Shown here piece after piece: positions 1-7,428 of a DNA stretch of 64,000 bases. The translations under genes were made by a program, and so were the position numbers. The DNA comes from Vulgatibacter incomptus (GTDB lineage Bacteria > Myxococcota > Myxococcia > Myxococcales > Vulgatibacteraceae): NCBI RefSeq assembly GCF_001263175.1, contig NZ_CP012332.1:3163501-3227500 (forward strand). Reading direction: 5' to 3'. The stretch's first letter is position 1. Every line of letters starts with the position of its first letter. Under the pieces are notes generated by a model. The model ran no database searches and was not told where the DNA came from. It worked only from the letters and a program-made list of their open reading frames with translations.

Positions 1-12
1 GCGAGGTCGTGG

Positions 13-2142
13 ATGTCTGCCGGATCGCCGAGCGGATGGGCTCTCGCCCTCGTTCTCGGCATGTCCACATCGCTGATCGCCTTCCCCCTCGTGGCGCACG
101 CGCGCGACGACGGCGCAGCCGTGGCCGATTCGGCGCCCGAAGCCACTTCCAGCGTCGAAACTACCAGCGGATCCGAGCCCACTCTCATTTCTGCAGCCGA
201 TTCCGCGCAGGCTCCCGCCGGAACCGCCGACGACGCACCGGCTTCCGCCCGGGGCGCAGCGGCACCCGGTATCGAGCTCGACGAGATCGAGGTGCGCGGT
301 GAGCGCCCCGCCCGGGCCCGTTCGATGCCTTCGCCGGACGAGGGCTCCACCTCCTTCGGGACCGTGATCGAGGCCGGCGACTTCGCCGGGCAGCGCCTCG
401 AGACCGCGGAGCTGCTGCTGCAGGCGCCGGGGACACGGGTCCGGAGGACGCCCGCCGGCGCGACGCTGATGCTCCGCGGCACCTCGGCGGACCAGACCCT
501 CGTTTTCCTGGACGGGATCCGGCTGAACACGTCGGTGGGCGGCGGCGTCGATCTGCGCACGCTTCCCCAGGGCCTCATCGATCGGATCACGGTGCTACGC
601 GGGAACGAGGGTGCGCGCTACGGCGCCGGCGCCCTCGGCGGGGTCGCCTTGATCTCCACCGCCGCGCCGGAAGGGGGCGACGCAAAGGGGAGCTTCTCGC
701 TCTCGGGCGGATCGTTCGGGACCTACGGCCTCGACGCTTCGGTGACCGGCGGGAGCGCGAAGCTCCAGGGGATCGCGGCCCTCTCGCTGCAGCAGAGCGC
801 AGGCGACTTCCCCGCGCCCTTCAACCCCACGCCGTCGAACCCCAACGCCGAGCTCCAGCGCGAGATCGTCTCGAACAACGACTCCAAGAGCGCAGGCCTC
901 CTGCTCAAGGGCTCGGCTCGGGTCGGCGCCACGAGGCTCCACGCCCTGACGCAGGGGTCCGTCGGCGAGCGCGGGATCCCGGGGACGCTCTACTGGCGCG
1001 ACACCCAGCGGCGCGGCGAGAGGCGTCTGCTCGCGGCGCTGCGCGCGGAGCCGGCCGAGCGCGGCGACCACGCGGTCTTCGGTGGACTCGAGCTGCGCCA
1101 CGACGAGATCGCGGTCTGGGGAGGCGATATCCGCGGGGTGACCGCCCAGCCCTCCACCGACGAGCCGGGCACGCCCTGGCAGCGCGAGAACGCTCTCGAT
1201 GCCACGGTCGGCGCCGAGACCGCGCCGCTGTCGTGGACGCTGATCCGCGTGGAGGCCCGCGCCGGCGGCGAGTGGCTCGACTCGCCGTATCGGGACGCGG
1301 TCTCCCGCGAGCGCCTCGCCGCCAGCGTCGCCGACGAGCTCTACCTGGGCCGCGTCGTCACCATCGCGCCGTCGGTCCGCTACGACCGCATCGGCGCTTT
1401 CGACGGCCTCTCGCCCAAGCTCGGCGTCTCGCTCCGCCCGCTCCGCTTCCTCGAGCTCCGGGGCAACGCCGGCCGCACCTTCCGCGCGCCGAGCATCGGC
1501 GAGCTCTACCTGGAGCAGGGACCCCTCAAGGCGAACCCCGGGCTGCGGCCGGAGCACGGCTACACCGTGGACGGCGGCGCCGTCGTCCGGACGAGCCGCC
1601 TGCTCGTGCAGGTCTCCGCCTTCTACTCGCGGGTCACGGACCTGATCTCGTACGAGGTGGTGAGCAACGGGATCAGCAAGCCGTTCAACTTCCTGGAGGC
1701 GGAGGTGACGGGCGGCGAGGCGGAGGCGGCGGGCACGCCCCTCCCCTGGCTCACGCTCTCGGCGAGCTACAGCCTGGCGCGTACCCGGAACCTGCGCGAC
1801 GACCCCCGCTTCTTCGGCAAGGAGCTCCCCTTCCGGCCCTCGCAGCGGCTCCAGGGACGCGCCGCGGCCGGGCCCGACGGCTACGAGGCCTTCGTCGAGG
1901 GGAGCTGGCAGTCCGCGCAGTTCGTGAACCGGTCCAACGCCGGCGAGCTCCCCTCCCAGCTCTCCTTTCGCGCCGGGGGCGGGGCCCGCCTCTGGCACGG
2001 CAGCTACGACGGCTGGCTCTCGGGCCAGATCGAGAACGCCTTCGACACGGAGCTGGTCGACCAGCTCGGCTTCCCCCAGCCCGGAAGGGCCTTCTTCCTC
2101 ACGCTCCGCGTCGTCCCGTTCGGCGCCGCGGGCTCCACCTAG
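13..2142 (+). CDS. TonB-dependent outer-membrane receptor (BtuB-like), N-terminus possibly cut by window edge
   Basis: Outer-membrane gated channel for active uptake, powered by TonB-ExbB-ExbD. The 709-residue product begins with a signal-like segment (hydrophobic residues about 10-30, ending AHA), a low-complexity linker, a plug domain about residues 105-220 (APGTRVRR, LRGTSADQTLVFLDGIRL, GALGGVALIST) and a beta barrel to the C-terminus; FRAPSIGELYLEQG and LKANPGLRPEHGYTVDGG are typical barrel motifs. The frame is open to base 1, so the true start may lie upstream. It is followed by a lipoprotein, a periplasmic binding protein and a FecCD permease, which suggests a corrinoid or other iron/cobalt chelate as substrate. 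Receptor class is clear; the substrate is inferred only from context. Confidence 0.9.
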   Translation: MSAGSPSGWALALVLGMSTSLIAFPLVAHARDDGAAVADSAPEATSSVETTSGSEPTLISAADSAQAPAGTADDAPASARGAAAPGIELDEIEVRGERPARARSMPSPDEGSTSFGTVIEAGDFAGQRLETAELLLQAPGTRVRRTPAGATLMLRGTSADQTLVFLDGIRLNTSVGGGVDLRTLPQGLIDRITVLRGNEGARYGAGALGGVALISTAAPEGGDAKGSFSLSGGSFGTYGLDASVTGGSAKLQGIAALSLQQSAGDFPAPFNPTPSNPNAELQREIVSNNDSKSAGLLLKGSARVGATRLHALTQGSVGERGIPGTLYWRDTQRRGERRLLAALRAEPAERGDHAVFGGLELRHDEIAVWGGDIRGVTAQPSTDEPGTPWQRENALDATVGAETAPLSWTLIRVEARAGGEWLDSPYRDAVSRERLAASVADELYLGRVVTIAPSVRYDRIGAFDGLSPKLGVSLRPLRFLELRGNAGRTFRAPSIGELYLEQGPLKANPGLRPEHGYTVDGGAVVRTSRLLVQVSAFYSRVTDLISYEVVSNGISKPFNFLEAEVTGGEAEAAGTPLPWLTLSASYSLARTRNLRDDPRFFGKELPFRPSQRLQGRAAAGPDGYEAFVEGSWQSAQFVNRSNAGELPSQLSFRAGGGARLWHGSYDGWLSGQIENAFDTELVDQLGFPQPGRAFFLTLRVVPFGAAGST

Positions 2143-2151
2143 AAAGATTCG

Positions 2152-3648
2152 ATGAACACTTCGACCCGAACGCTCTTTTTCCTTTCGGCGCTGGCCGCGG
2201 CCCTGGCCGTCGCCGGCTGCTCCGACGGCGCCGCGGTTTGCAAGGCGCCGGACCTGGTCTGCGGCGACACCTGCGTGGACCCCAACGTCGATCCGAACAA
2301 CTGCGGCGGTTGCGGCATCGCCTGCGGCGGAAACTTCGTCTGCTCCGATGGCGCCTGCGTCTGCCCGTCGGGTAAGACCGACTGCGAGGGCCGCTGCGTG
2401 GACACGCGGAGCGACTCGCGGAACTGCGGCGGCTGCGGCGTCGTCTGCGAGGCCGGCACCTTCTGCCTCGACGGCGCCTGCGGCTGCAGCGGCGACGACT
2501 GCGCCTGCGATGGCGACGACTGCGCCTGCGAAGGCGACGACTGTGGCTGCCCGGGCGAGATCTGCGGCGACGTCTGCACCAACACCTCGTCCGACGAGCT
2601 CAACTGCGGTGGCTGCGGGATCGCCTGCGGCAACGGCCAGCACTGCCTCGCCGGGATCTGCGCGAGCGGCAACCTCTACGCGGCGTGCTTCCACACCGGC
2701 CAGGTGGTCCCCTTCCTCAAGGACACGAACCAGCGCAGCGGCGGCGTCGCCCAGGGGATCGGTGGGCCGCAGAGCCTGGCGCTCCTCGGCGATCGCTACG
2801 TCGTTTCGGTTGGATCCAGCGACTCGAAACTCTACGTCTTCGACCGTGCGACGATGCACCTGATGAGCTCGATGCTCCTCGCCGAGACCGGGAGCCAGAT
2901 GCCCGACCAGGTGATCATGAAGGGGAACCGCGCCGTCGTCGTGAACTCCGGCGTGAACACCGTGCAGGTGGTCGATCTCTCGAACCCGGCAGCGCCGAAG
3001 AGCGTGTACGAGGTCTCGACCGGCGAGGGCACCAACCCGATCGCCGCCGCCTTCGACGAGAAGGGCACGCTCTGGGTGACGCTCTGGCTCACGGGCGAGG
3101 TGATCCCGGTGGAGCTCGGCCAGAACGCCGGCGTCGCCGGCACGCCGATCGCGCTGCCGAAGCCGGAGGGCAACGCCTTCCCGTCGGGCGTCGCCGTCGT
3201 CGGCGACACGGTCTACGCCGCGCTCAACAACTTGGGCGGCGACTGGAACCCGGCGGGCAACGGCCGCCTCGCCACCGTCTCGATCGCGACCGGAGAGACC
3301 GGCATGATCGACCTCGGCCCCACCTGCACCAACGCGGGCTTCGCCGTCGTGGACGGCCACAAGGTCCTCGTCGCCTGCACCGGGACCTACGGACAGGCCA
3401 ACGGCGAGGTGGCGGTCTACGACACCGACGCCGGCACGGTGGAGCACCTGCCCACCGGCGGCGCGCCGGCGCGGCTCTCGGTCGATCCCCACAAGCCCGG
3501 CTTCTTCTACGTCGCCGACTCCGCCGGCCTGAGCTACCTCGCCTTCGACGCGGACAAGGAGATGGCGGCGATCCAGGCTTGCGTCGAGTTCTGCCCGTGG
3601 GACGAAGTGTCCTGCGAGTTCGTCGCCGACGTCCTCGTGGCGCCCTGA
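2152..3648 (+). CDS. Cys-rich surface lipoprotein with YVTN/beta-propeller-like domain
   Basis: The 498-residue product has a lipoprotein signal (lipobox LAVAGC, Cys about 23). Next comes a cysteine-rich part to about residue 170 with three NCGGCG-type units and a short DDCAC repeat. A repetitive beta-rich domain fills the rest (segments such as VVNSGVNTVQVVDLSNP and SGVAVVGDTVYAALNN), resembling YVTN/LVIVD propellers. It lies 9 nt after the receptor gene and 1 nt before the binding-protein gene, so it belongs to the uptake operon. In Bacteroidota the lipoprotein BtuG, a beta propeller, caps BtuB and captures B12; an analogous role here is inference. It could instead be an unrelated myxobacterial Cys-rich lipoprotein. 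Confidence 0.82.
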   Translation: MNTSTRTLFFLSALAAALAVAGCSDGAAVCKAPDLVCGDTCVDPNVDPNNCGGCGIACGGNFVCSDGACVCPSGKTDCEGRCVDTRSDSRNCGGCGVVCEAGTFCLDGACGCSGDDCACDGDDCACEGDDCGCPGEICGDVCTNTSSDELNCGGCGIACGNGQHCLAGICASGNLYAACFHTGQVVPFLKDTNQRSGGVAQGIGGPQSLALLGDRYVVSVGSSDSKLYVFDRATMHLMSSMLLAETGSQMPDQVIMKGNRAVVVNSGVNTVQVVDLSNPAAPKSVYEVSTGEGTNPIAAAFDEKGTLWVTLWLTGEVIPVELGQNAGVAGTPIALPKPEGNAFPSGVAVVGDTVYAALNNLGGDWNPAGNGRLATVSIATGETGMIDLGPTCTNAGFAVVDGHKVLVACTGTYGQANGEVAVYDTDAGTVEHLPTGGAPARLSVDPHKPGFFYVADSAGLSYLAFDADKEMAAIQACVEFCPWDEVSCEFVADVLVAP

Positions 3649-3649
3649 G

Positions 3650-4597
3650 ATGAAGAGCGATCCCGCCATCCTGCCTCGAATCCCCGGGGACTCGCCTCGC
3701 GGGCTCCCGATCCGCACCTTCGGACTCGAGGCGATCCGGGTGGCGGCGATCGCCCTCGCCTTGCTCTTCGCGGCCTTCATTCCGACGAAGGCCGCGCGCG
3801 CGGACGAGCCCTACCGGCTCGGTGAGCCGGGGCGCGCAAAGCCCGTGCGCGTCGTCACCCTCGCCCCGTCGATCACCGAGATCGCCCTCGATCTCGGCGA
3901 AGGCGGGGCGCTCGTGGGCGTCTCCCGCTACGACGACGCCCCCGAGGTCGCGGCGCTGCCGCGGGTGGGCGGCTTCGTGGATCCGGCGCCGGAAGCGATT
4001 CTGGCCCTGAAGCCGGATCTCCTCGTGGTGCAGCCGGCGCCAGGAAATCGCGGGCCGGTGGAGCGCCTCGCACAGCTGGGCGTGCCGGTGCTCGTGCTCC
4101 CGCTCCACACCGTGGACGAGGTGCTGGCCTCGGTGCGCGCCCTCGGGGCCGCGCTGGGCTCTCCCGAGAAGGGGGAGGCCCTCGCGCGGCGGATCGTCTC
4201 GGACCTGGACGAGGTCCGCGCGAAGGCGGCGCGCCTCCCTCGCAAGCGCGCGCTGATCGTCTACGGCTGGCAGCCGCTGGTCGTCGCCGGCCCCGGCTCC
4301 TTCGCCGACGCGCTCCTGACAGCGGCAGGCGGAGAGAACGTGGCCGCCCGCGCGTCCGGCGCGTATCCCACCCTCTCCGCGGAGGCGGCCCTCGCCGCCG
4401 ATCCCGAGGTGGTCGTGGACGCATCGGGAGGCCACGGCGCCGGCGCTCCCCTCCCCGGCCTCTCGGCCCGGATCGGCCGTCCGCGGTCATCCGCGCTCTT
4501 CCGCCCGGGGCCGCGCATGATGGAGGCCGCCCGGGAGCTCTTCCGCCTGCTCCACGGCGATGCGCTCCCCGGCGCGAAGGATCCGCAGCGTGGCTGA
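3650..4597 (+). CDS. Periplasmic substrate-binding protein, BtuF/FecB-like
   Basis: Type III periplasmic binding protein that would hand a corrinoid or siderophore to the inner-membrane ABC transporter. The 315-residue product has a long n-region, a hydrophobic signal segment (about residues 30-50, ending ARA) and the family core: RVVTLAPSITEIALDLG, LVGVSRYDDAP, GGFVDPAPEAILALKPDLLV and an AGGENVAA motif in the C-lobe. The start codon lies 1 nt after the preceding stop, so translation is probably coupled. BtuF is favoured over heme HmuT because of the SITE and YDD.P motifs, but this is not decisive. Confidence 0.85.
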   Translation: MKSDPAILPRIPGDSPRGLPIRTFGLEAIRVAAIALALLFAAFIPTKAARADEPYRLGEPGRAKPVRVVTLAPSITEIALDLGEGGALVGVSRYDDAPEVAALPRVGGFVDPAPEAILALKPDLLVVQPAPGNRGPVERLAQLGVPVLVLPLHTVDEVLASVRALGAALGSPEKGEALARRIVSDLDEVRAKAARLPRKRALIVYGWQPLVVAGPGSFADALLTAAGGENVAARASGAYPTLSAEAALAADPEVVVDASGGHGAGAPLPGLSARIGRPRSSALFRPGPRMMEAARELFRLLHGDALPGAKDPQRG

Positions 4598-5636
4598 CTC
4601 GCCGCTCGGGATTCCGATGCACGCCAACGGGCGGTTCTCGCCCGCGCGGCTGGCGGTGGCCCTCGCCGTGCTCTCGGCGATCTCGGCGGCCGCCTTCGTA
4701 GCAGGCGCGCTCTTCGGCGCCGAAAAGGTCGACCTCACGTCGGCCCTCTCGCAGCCCGACTCCCTGGACGGGCGAATCCTCTTCGGCCTGCGCCTCCCTC
4801 GGCTGGTGCTGGCGGCGATCGCGGGCGCCGGCCTCTCGGCAGCCGGCGCCGCCTACCAGGGCCTCCTCCGCAATCCGCTGGCGGATCCCTTCGTCCTCGG
4901 TGTCTCCGGAGGCGCGGCCCTGGGCGGCACCCTCGCGCTGGCTGCGAGCGGCCTGATCGCGGCGATGGGAATCGCTTCCGGCGTCTGGGTCTCGGGGACG
5001 GCCTTCTTCGGCGCGATGCTCGCCACCTGGCTCGCGTTCGCCGCCGGGCGGACCGAAGGAGGCCTCGACGCCACCCGCACCCTCCTCGCGGGCGTGATCT
5101 TCAACAGCTTCGCCGCCGCCGGGATCACGCTGCTCAAGACCGCCGTTTCCCCCGAGAAGGCGCAGGAGCTCCTCTTCTGGCTCACGGGCTCCCTCGGATA
5201 CGAGTCCTGGTCCACCCTGGCCGCGGCCGCCGCGGCGACGGGCGTGTCGATCGCGGTCCTCGTCCGCCAATCCCACGCCCTGAACCTCCTCGTCCTCGGG
5301 GACGACGGCGCCGCCGCCCTCGGCGTCGAGGTGGCTCGCGTCCGGCTCTCCGTCTTCCTCGCGGCCTCGCTCGCGGTGGCGGTGGCGGTCTCGCTCACCG
5401 GCCTGGTCGCCTTCGTCGGCCTGATCGTTCCTCACCTCGCGCGCCTCGCCCTCGGCCCCGACCAGCGCCTGCTGGTGCCGGCATCCGCGCTGGGAGGCGC
5501 CGCCTTCCTGCTCGCGGCGGACCTCGGGGCCCGGCTCCTCTTCGTTCCGCTGGGCACCGAGCTGCCAGCTGGAGCGCTCACGGCGCTCGCCGGCGGCCCC
5601 TTCTTTCTCCTGCTGCTGAGGCGCAAGACGACGTGA
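4590..5636 (+). CDS. FecCD/BtuC-family ABC transporter permease
   Basis: Inner-membrane permease for corrinoid or siderophore import. About ten hydrophobic helices are present, with the family signature LRLPRLVLAAIAGAGLSAAG followed by YQGLLRNPLADPFVLGVSGG, and near the C-terminus GLVAFVGLIVPHLAR. I chose GTG 4590 because AAGGAT sits 7 nt upstream and the codon overlaps the stop of the binding-protein gene. An ATG at 4560 would overlap further, and ATG 4617 is also possible. The matching ATPase does not follow here; it lies 5.2 kb downstream at 10857. Confidence 0.9.
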   Translation: MADSPLGIPMHANGRFSPARLAVALAVLSAISAAAFVAGALFGAEKVDLTSALSQPDSLDGRILFGLRLPRLVLAAIAGAGLSAAGAAYQGLLRNPLADPFVLGVSGGAALGGTLALAASGLIAAMGIASGVWVSGTAFFGAMLATWLAFAAGRTEGGLDATRTLLAGVIFNSFAAAGITLLKTAVSPEKAQELLFWLTGSLGYESWSTLAAAAAATGVSIAVLVRQSHALNLLVLGDDGAAALGVEVARVRLSVFLAASLAVAVAVSLTGLVAFVGLIVPHLARLALGPDQRLLVPASALGGAAFLLAADLGARLLFVPLGTELPAGALTALAGGPFFLLLLRRKTT

Positions 5637-5649
5637 GCTGTCGTCTTCT

Positions 5650-5678
5650 TTGACACGCTACGCACCTGCTCCTACGAT
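5650..5678 (+). promoter_or_regulatory. Sigma70-type promoter upstream of cyclase-kinase operon
   Basis: TTGACA (5650-5655), a 17-nt spacer and TACGAT (5673-5678) lie about 110 nt upstream of the FHA-cyclase start. This is the best housekeeping-type promoter match in the left third of the window. It implies that the cyclase, kinase, PEGA and ATPase genes can be transcribed separately from the uptake genes before them. Confidence 0.6.
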
Positions 5679-5787
5679 CCCGGCGTTCACGAGTCGATAG
5701 CGCGCTGGTCCGTCCGAACGGCCCGACCTACACGCGCAAACCCCCTGCCGAGAGATGCGACTTCGGCAAAGAGGACCGGGATCTCGG

Positions 5788-7428
5788 ATGTGGCAGATCG
5801 TCCTCAACGGCCCGGGCTACCTCGACGCCCGCTACGAGCTGCCGATCGGCGAGACCCGGCTCGGCCGCGCGTGGGACAACGACATCGTGCTCACGGGGGA
5901 TCTGGTCTCGCGGCACCACGCTCGCCTCGTCGTCGAGGGAGGCTCGCTCCGCCTCCTGGATCCCGGCTCCCGGAACGGTACCTTCCTGAACGGACGCCCT
6001 GCCGGCAGCTCCAGCGAGGTCCGCGCCGGCGATCGGATCGAGATCGGCGCCTACCGCATCTTCGTCGAGGCGCTGCACCTCCTGTCGGGAGCGACCACGG
6101 TGGTGCTGCGGCGCCGGCTCGAGGAGATGCCCGCCCTCGCAAGGCTGGAGGAGGCACGCCATCTCCGCGGGAGCGAAGCGCTCCTGGCGACGGTGGAGAT
6201 CGAGTCCCTCGCCCTCCTCTCGCAGGTGTCGGAGAGGCTCGCGAACGCGCCGACCCTCGGAGTCTTCCTCGCCGACGTCGCACAGCTGGTCCTGGACGTC
6301 GCCGGCGCCTCGACGGTCGCGATCCTGCTGCGGCAGGACGGCTCGACCTCCGACGGCGCAGTTACCTTGAGTGACGGAAGATGCTACAAGCCCGCCGCGA
6401 TCCGGCACACGGGCGATCTCACCGCGGGCGAGGTCCCGATCAGCCGGACCATCGTGGAGCAGTGTGTGGTCGAGCGTGTGGCGATGTGCGTGGCGGACGC
6501 AGGGATGGATCCACGCTTTGCCGATCGCGAGAGCGTGCTCCTCCACGAGGTCCGCCAAGCGATCTGCGCGCCGCTCGTGCGCGGCGACGAGGTGGTGGGC
6601 GCGCTCTACGTGAACCGCCGGGGCGAGGAGGAGGAGCTCTCCCGCCTGGTGGAGTCCCTCACCGCCATCGCCCATCTCGCGGCGTCGGGCATCGAGCGGC
6701 AGGCCCTGCGCGAGCGGGCCGAGCAGGAGACCCGGGCTCGCCGCAGGCTGGAGCGCTTCCTCGCGCCGGAGATCCTCGATCAGGTCGAGGCCCTCGGCGA
6801 CGAGGGGCTCCGGATGGAGGAGCGGGTCGCCACCGTGGTCTTCGCCGACATCTCGGGCTTCACGAGCCTGGCGGAGCAGGTGGAGGCGCGCCGCCTGGTG
6901 GCGCTGCTCGACGCCTTCTACCGTCGGATGGCCGCGATCGTCTTCGAGCACCGCGGCACGGTCGACAAGTTCATCGGCGACGCGGTGATGGCGATCTTCG
7001 GCGCCCCCTGCTCGCGGGAGGACGACGCCGAGCTCGCCCTCTCCGCCGCGCTGGAGATGCGCGCCGCCTTCGACGAGCTGATGTCTGCCTGGCCCCGCGA
7101 GGAGCGCCGGGCCCTCAAGGTGGGCCTCGCCACCGGCCCTCTCCTGGCGGGCACGGTGGGCGGTGATCGCCTGGACTACACGGCCGTGGGCGACACCGTG
7201 AACGTGGCCTCGCGCCTGGTGGCCGCCGCGGAACCGGGGCAGATCCTCGCCTCGGGCGCCACGATCGAAGCGGGCGGCGGTGCGTTCCAGACCGTGGCGC
7301 TCGGCGAGCGCACCCTGCGCGGCCGCCGGCTCCAGGTGTCGATCTTCGAGCTCGCGGGACGAGTCGATCCCGCGCACAACACGAGAGAAGCGCGTGCCGT
7401 CACCGTGGCCCGCGGAGGCGCCGCATGA
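5788..7428 (+). CDS. FHA-GAF-class III adenylate cyclase
   Basis: Signalling enzyme predicted to make cAMP. In order: an FHA phosphothreonine-binding domain (about residues 5-95; LGRAWDNDIVL, SRHHARL, RNGTFLNG), a GAF-like sensory domain (about 150-300) and a class III cyclase domain (about 345-520). Catalytic features are visible: two metal-binding Asp (FADISGFTS and KFIGDAVMAIFG), Lys in VDKFIGD and Asp in DYTAVGDTVNVASRL, the Lys/Asp pair that specifies ATP, and the transition-state Asn/Arg in the same motif. The start at ATG 5788 puts FHA at the N-terminus; an in-frame ATG lies at 5755. The last codon overlaps the kinase start (ATGA), and an FHA domain beside a Ser/Thr kinase suggests phospho-dependent pairing. 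Confidence 0.9.
   Translation: MWQIVLNGPGYLDARYELPIGETRLGRAWDNDIVLTGDLVSRHHARLVVEGGSLRLLDPGSRNGTFLNGRPAGSSSEVRAGDRIEIGAYRIFVEALHLLSGATTVVLRRRLEEMPALARLEEARHLRGSEALLATVEIESLALLSQVSERLANAPTLGVFLADVAQLVLDVAGASTVAILLRQDGSTSDGAVTLSDGRCYKPAAIRHTGDLTAGEVPISRTIVEQCVVERVAMCVADAGMDPRFADRESVLLHEVRQAICAPLVRGDEVVGALYVNRRGEEEELSRLVESLTAIAHLAASGIERQALRERAEQETRARRRLERFLAPEILDQVEALGDEGLRMEERVATVVFADISGFTSLAEQVEARRLVALLDAFYRRMAAIVFEHRGTVDKFIGDAVMAIFGAPCSREDDAELALSAALEMRAAFDELMSAWPREERRALKVGLATGPLLAGTVGGDRLDYTAVGDTVNVASRLVAAAEPGQILASGATIEAGGGAFQTVALGERTLRGRRLQVSIFELAGRVDPAHNTREARAVTVARGGAA

Noticed and set aside
595-3780. A 1061-codon open frame on the minus strand under the receptor and lipoprotein genes
   Set aside because: It lies opposite two clear genes in very GC-rich DNA, where the opposite strand stays open by codon bias; its protein is Arg/Ala/Val-rich with no domain. 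The same holds for long antisense frames at 18140-20815, 30924-34424 and 35831-38104.
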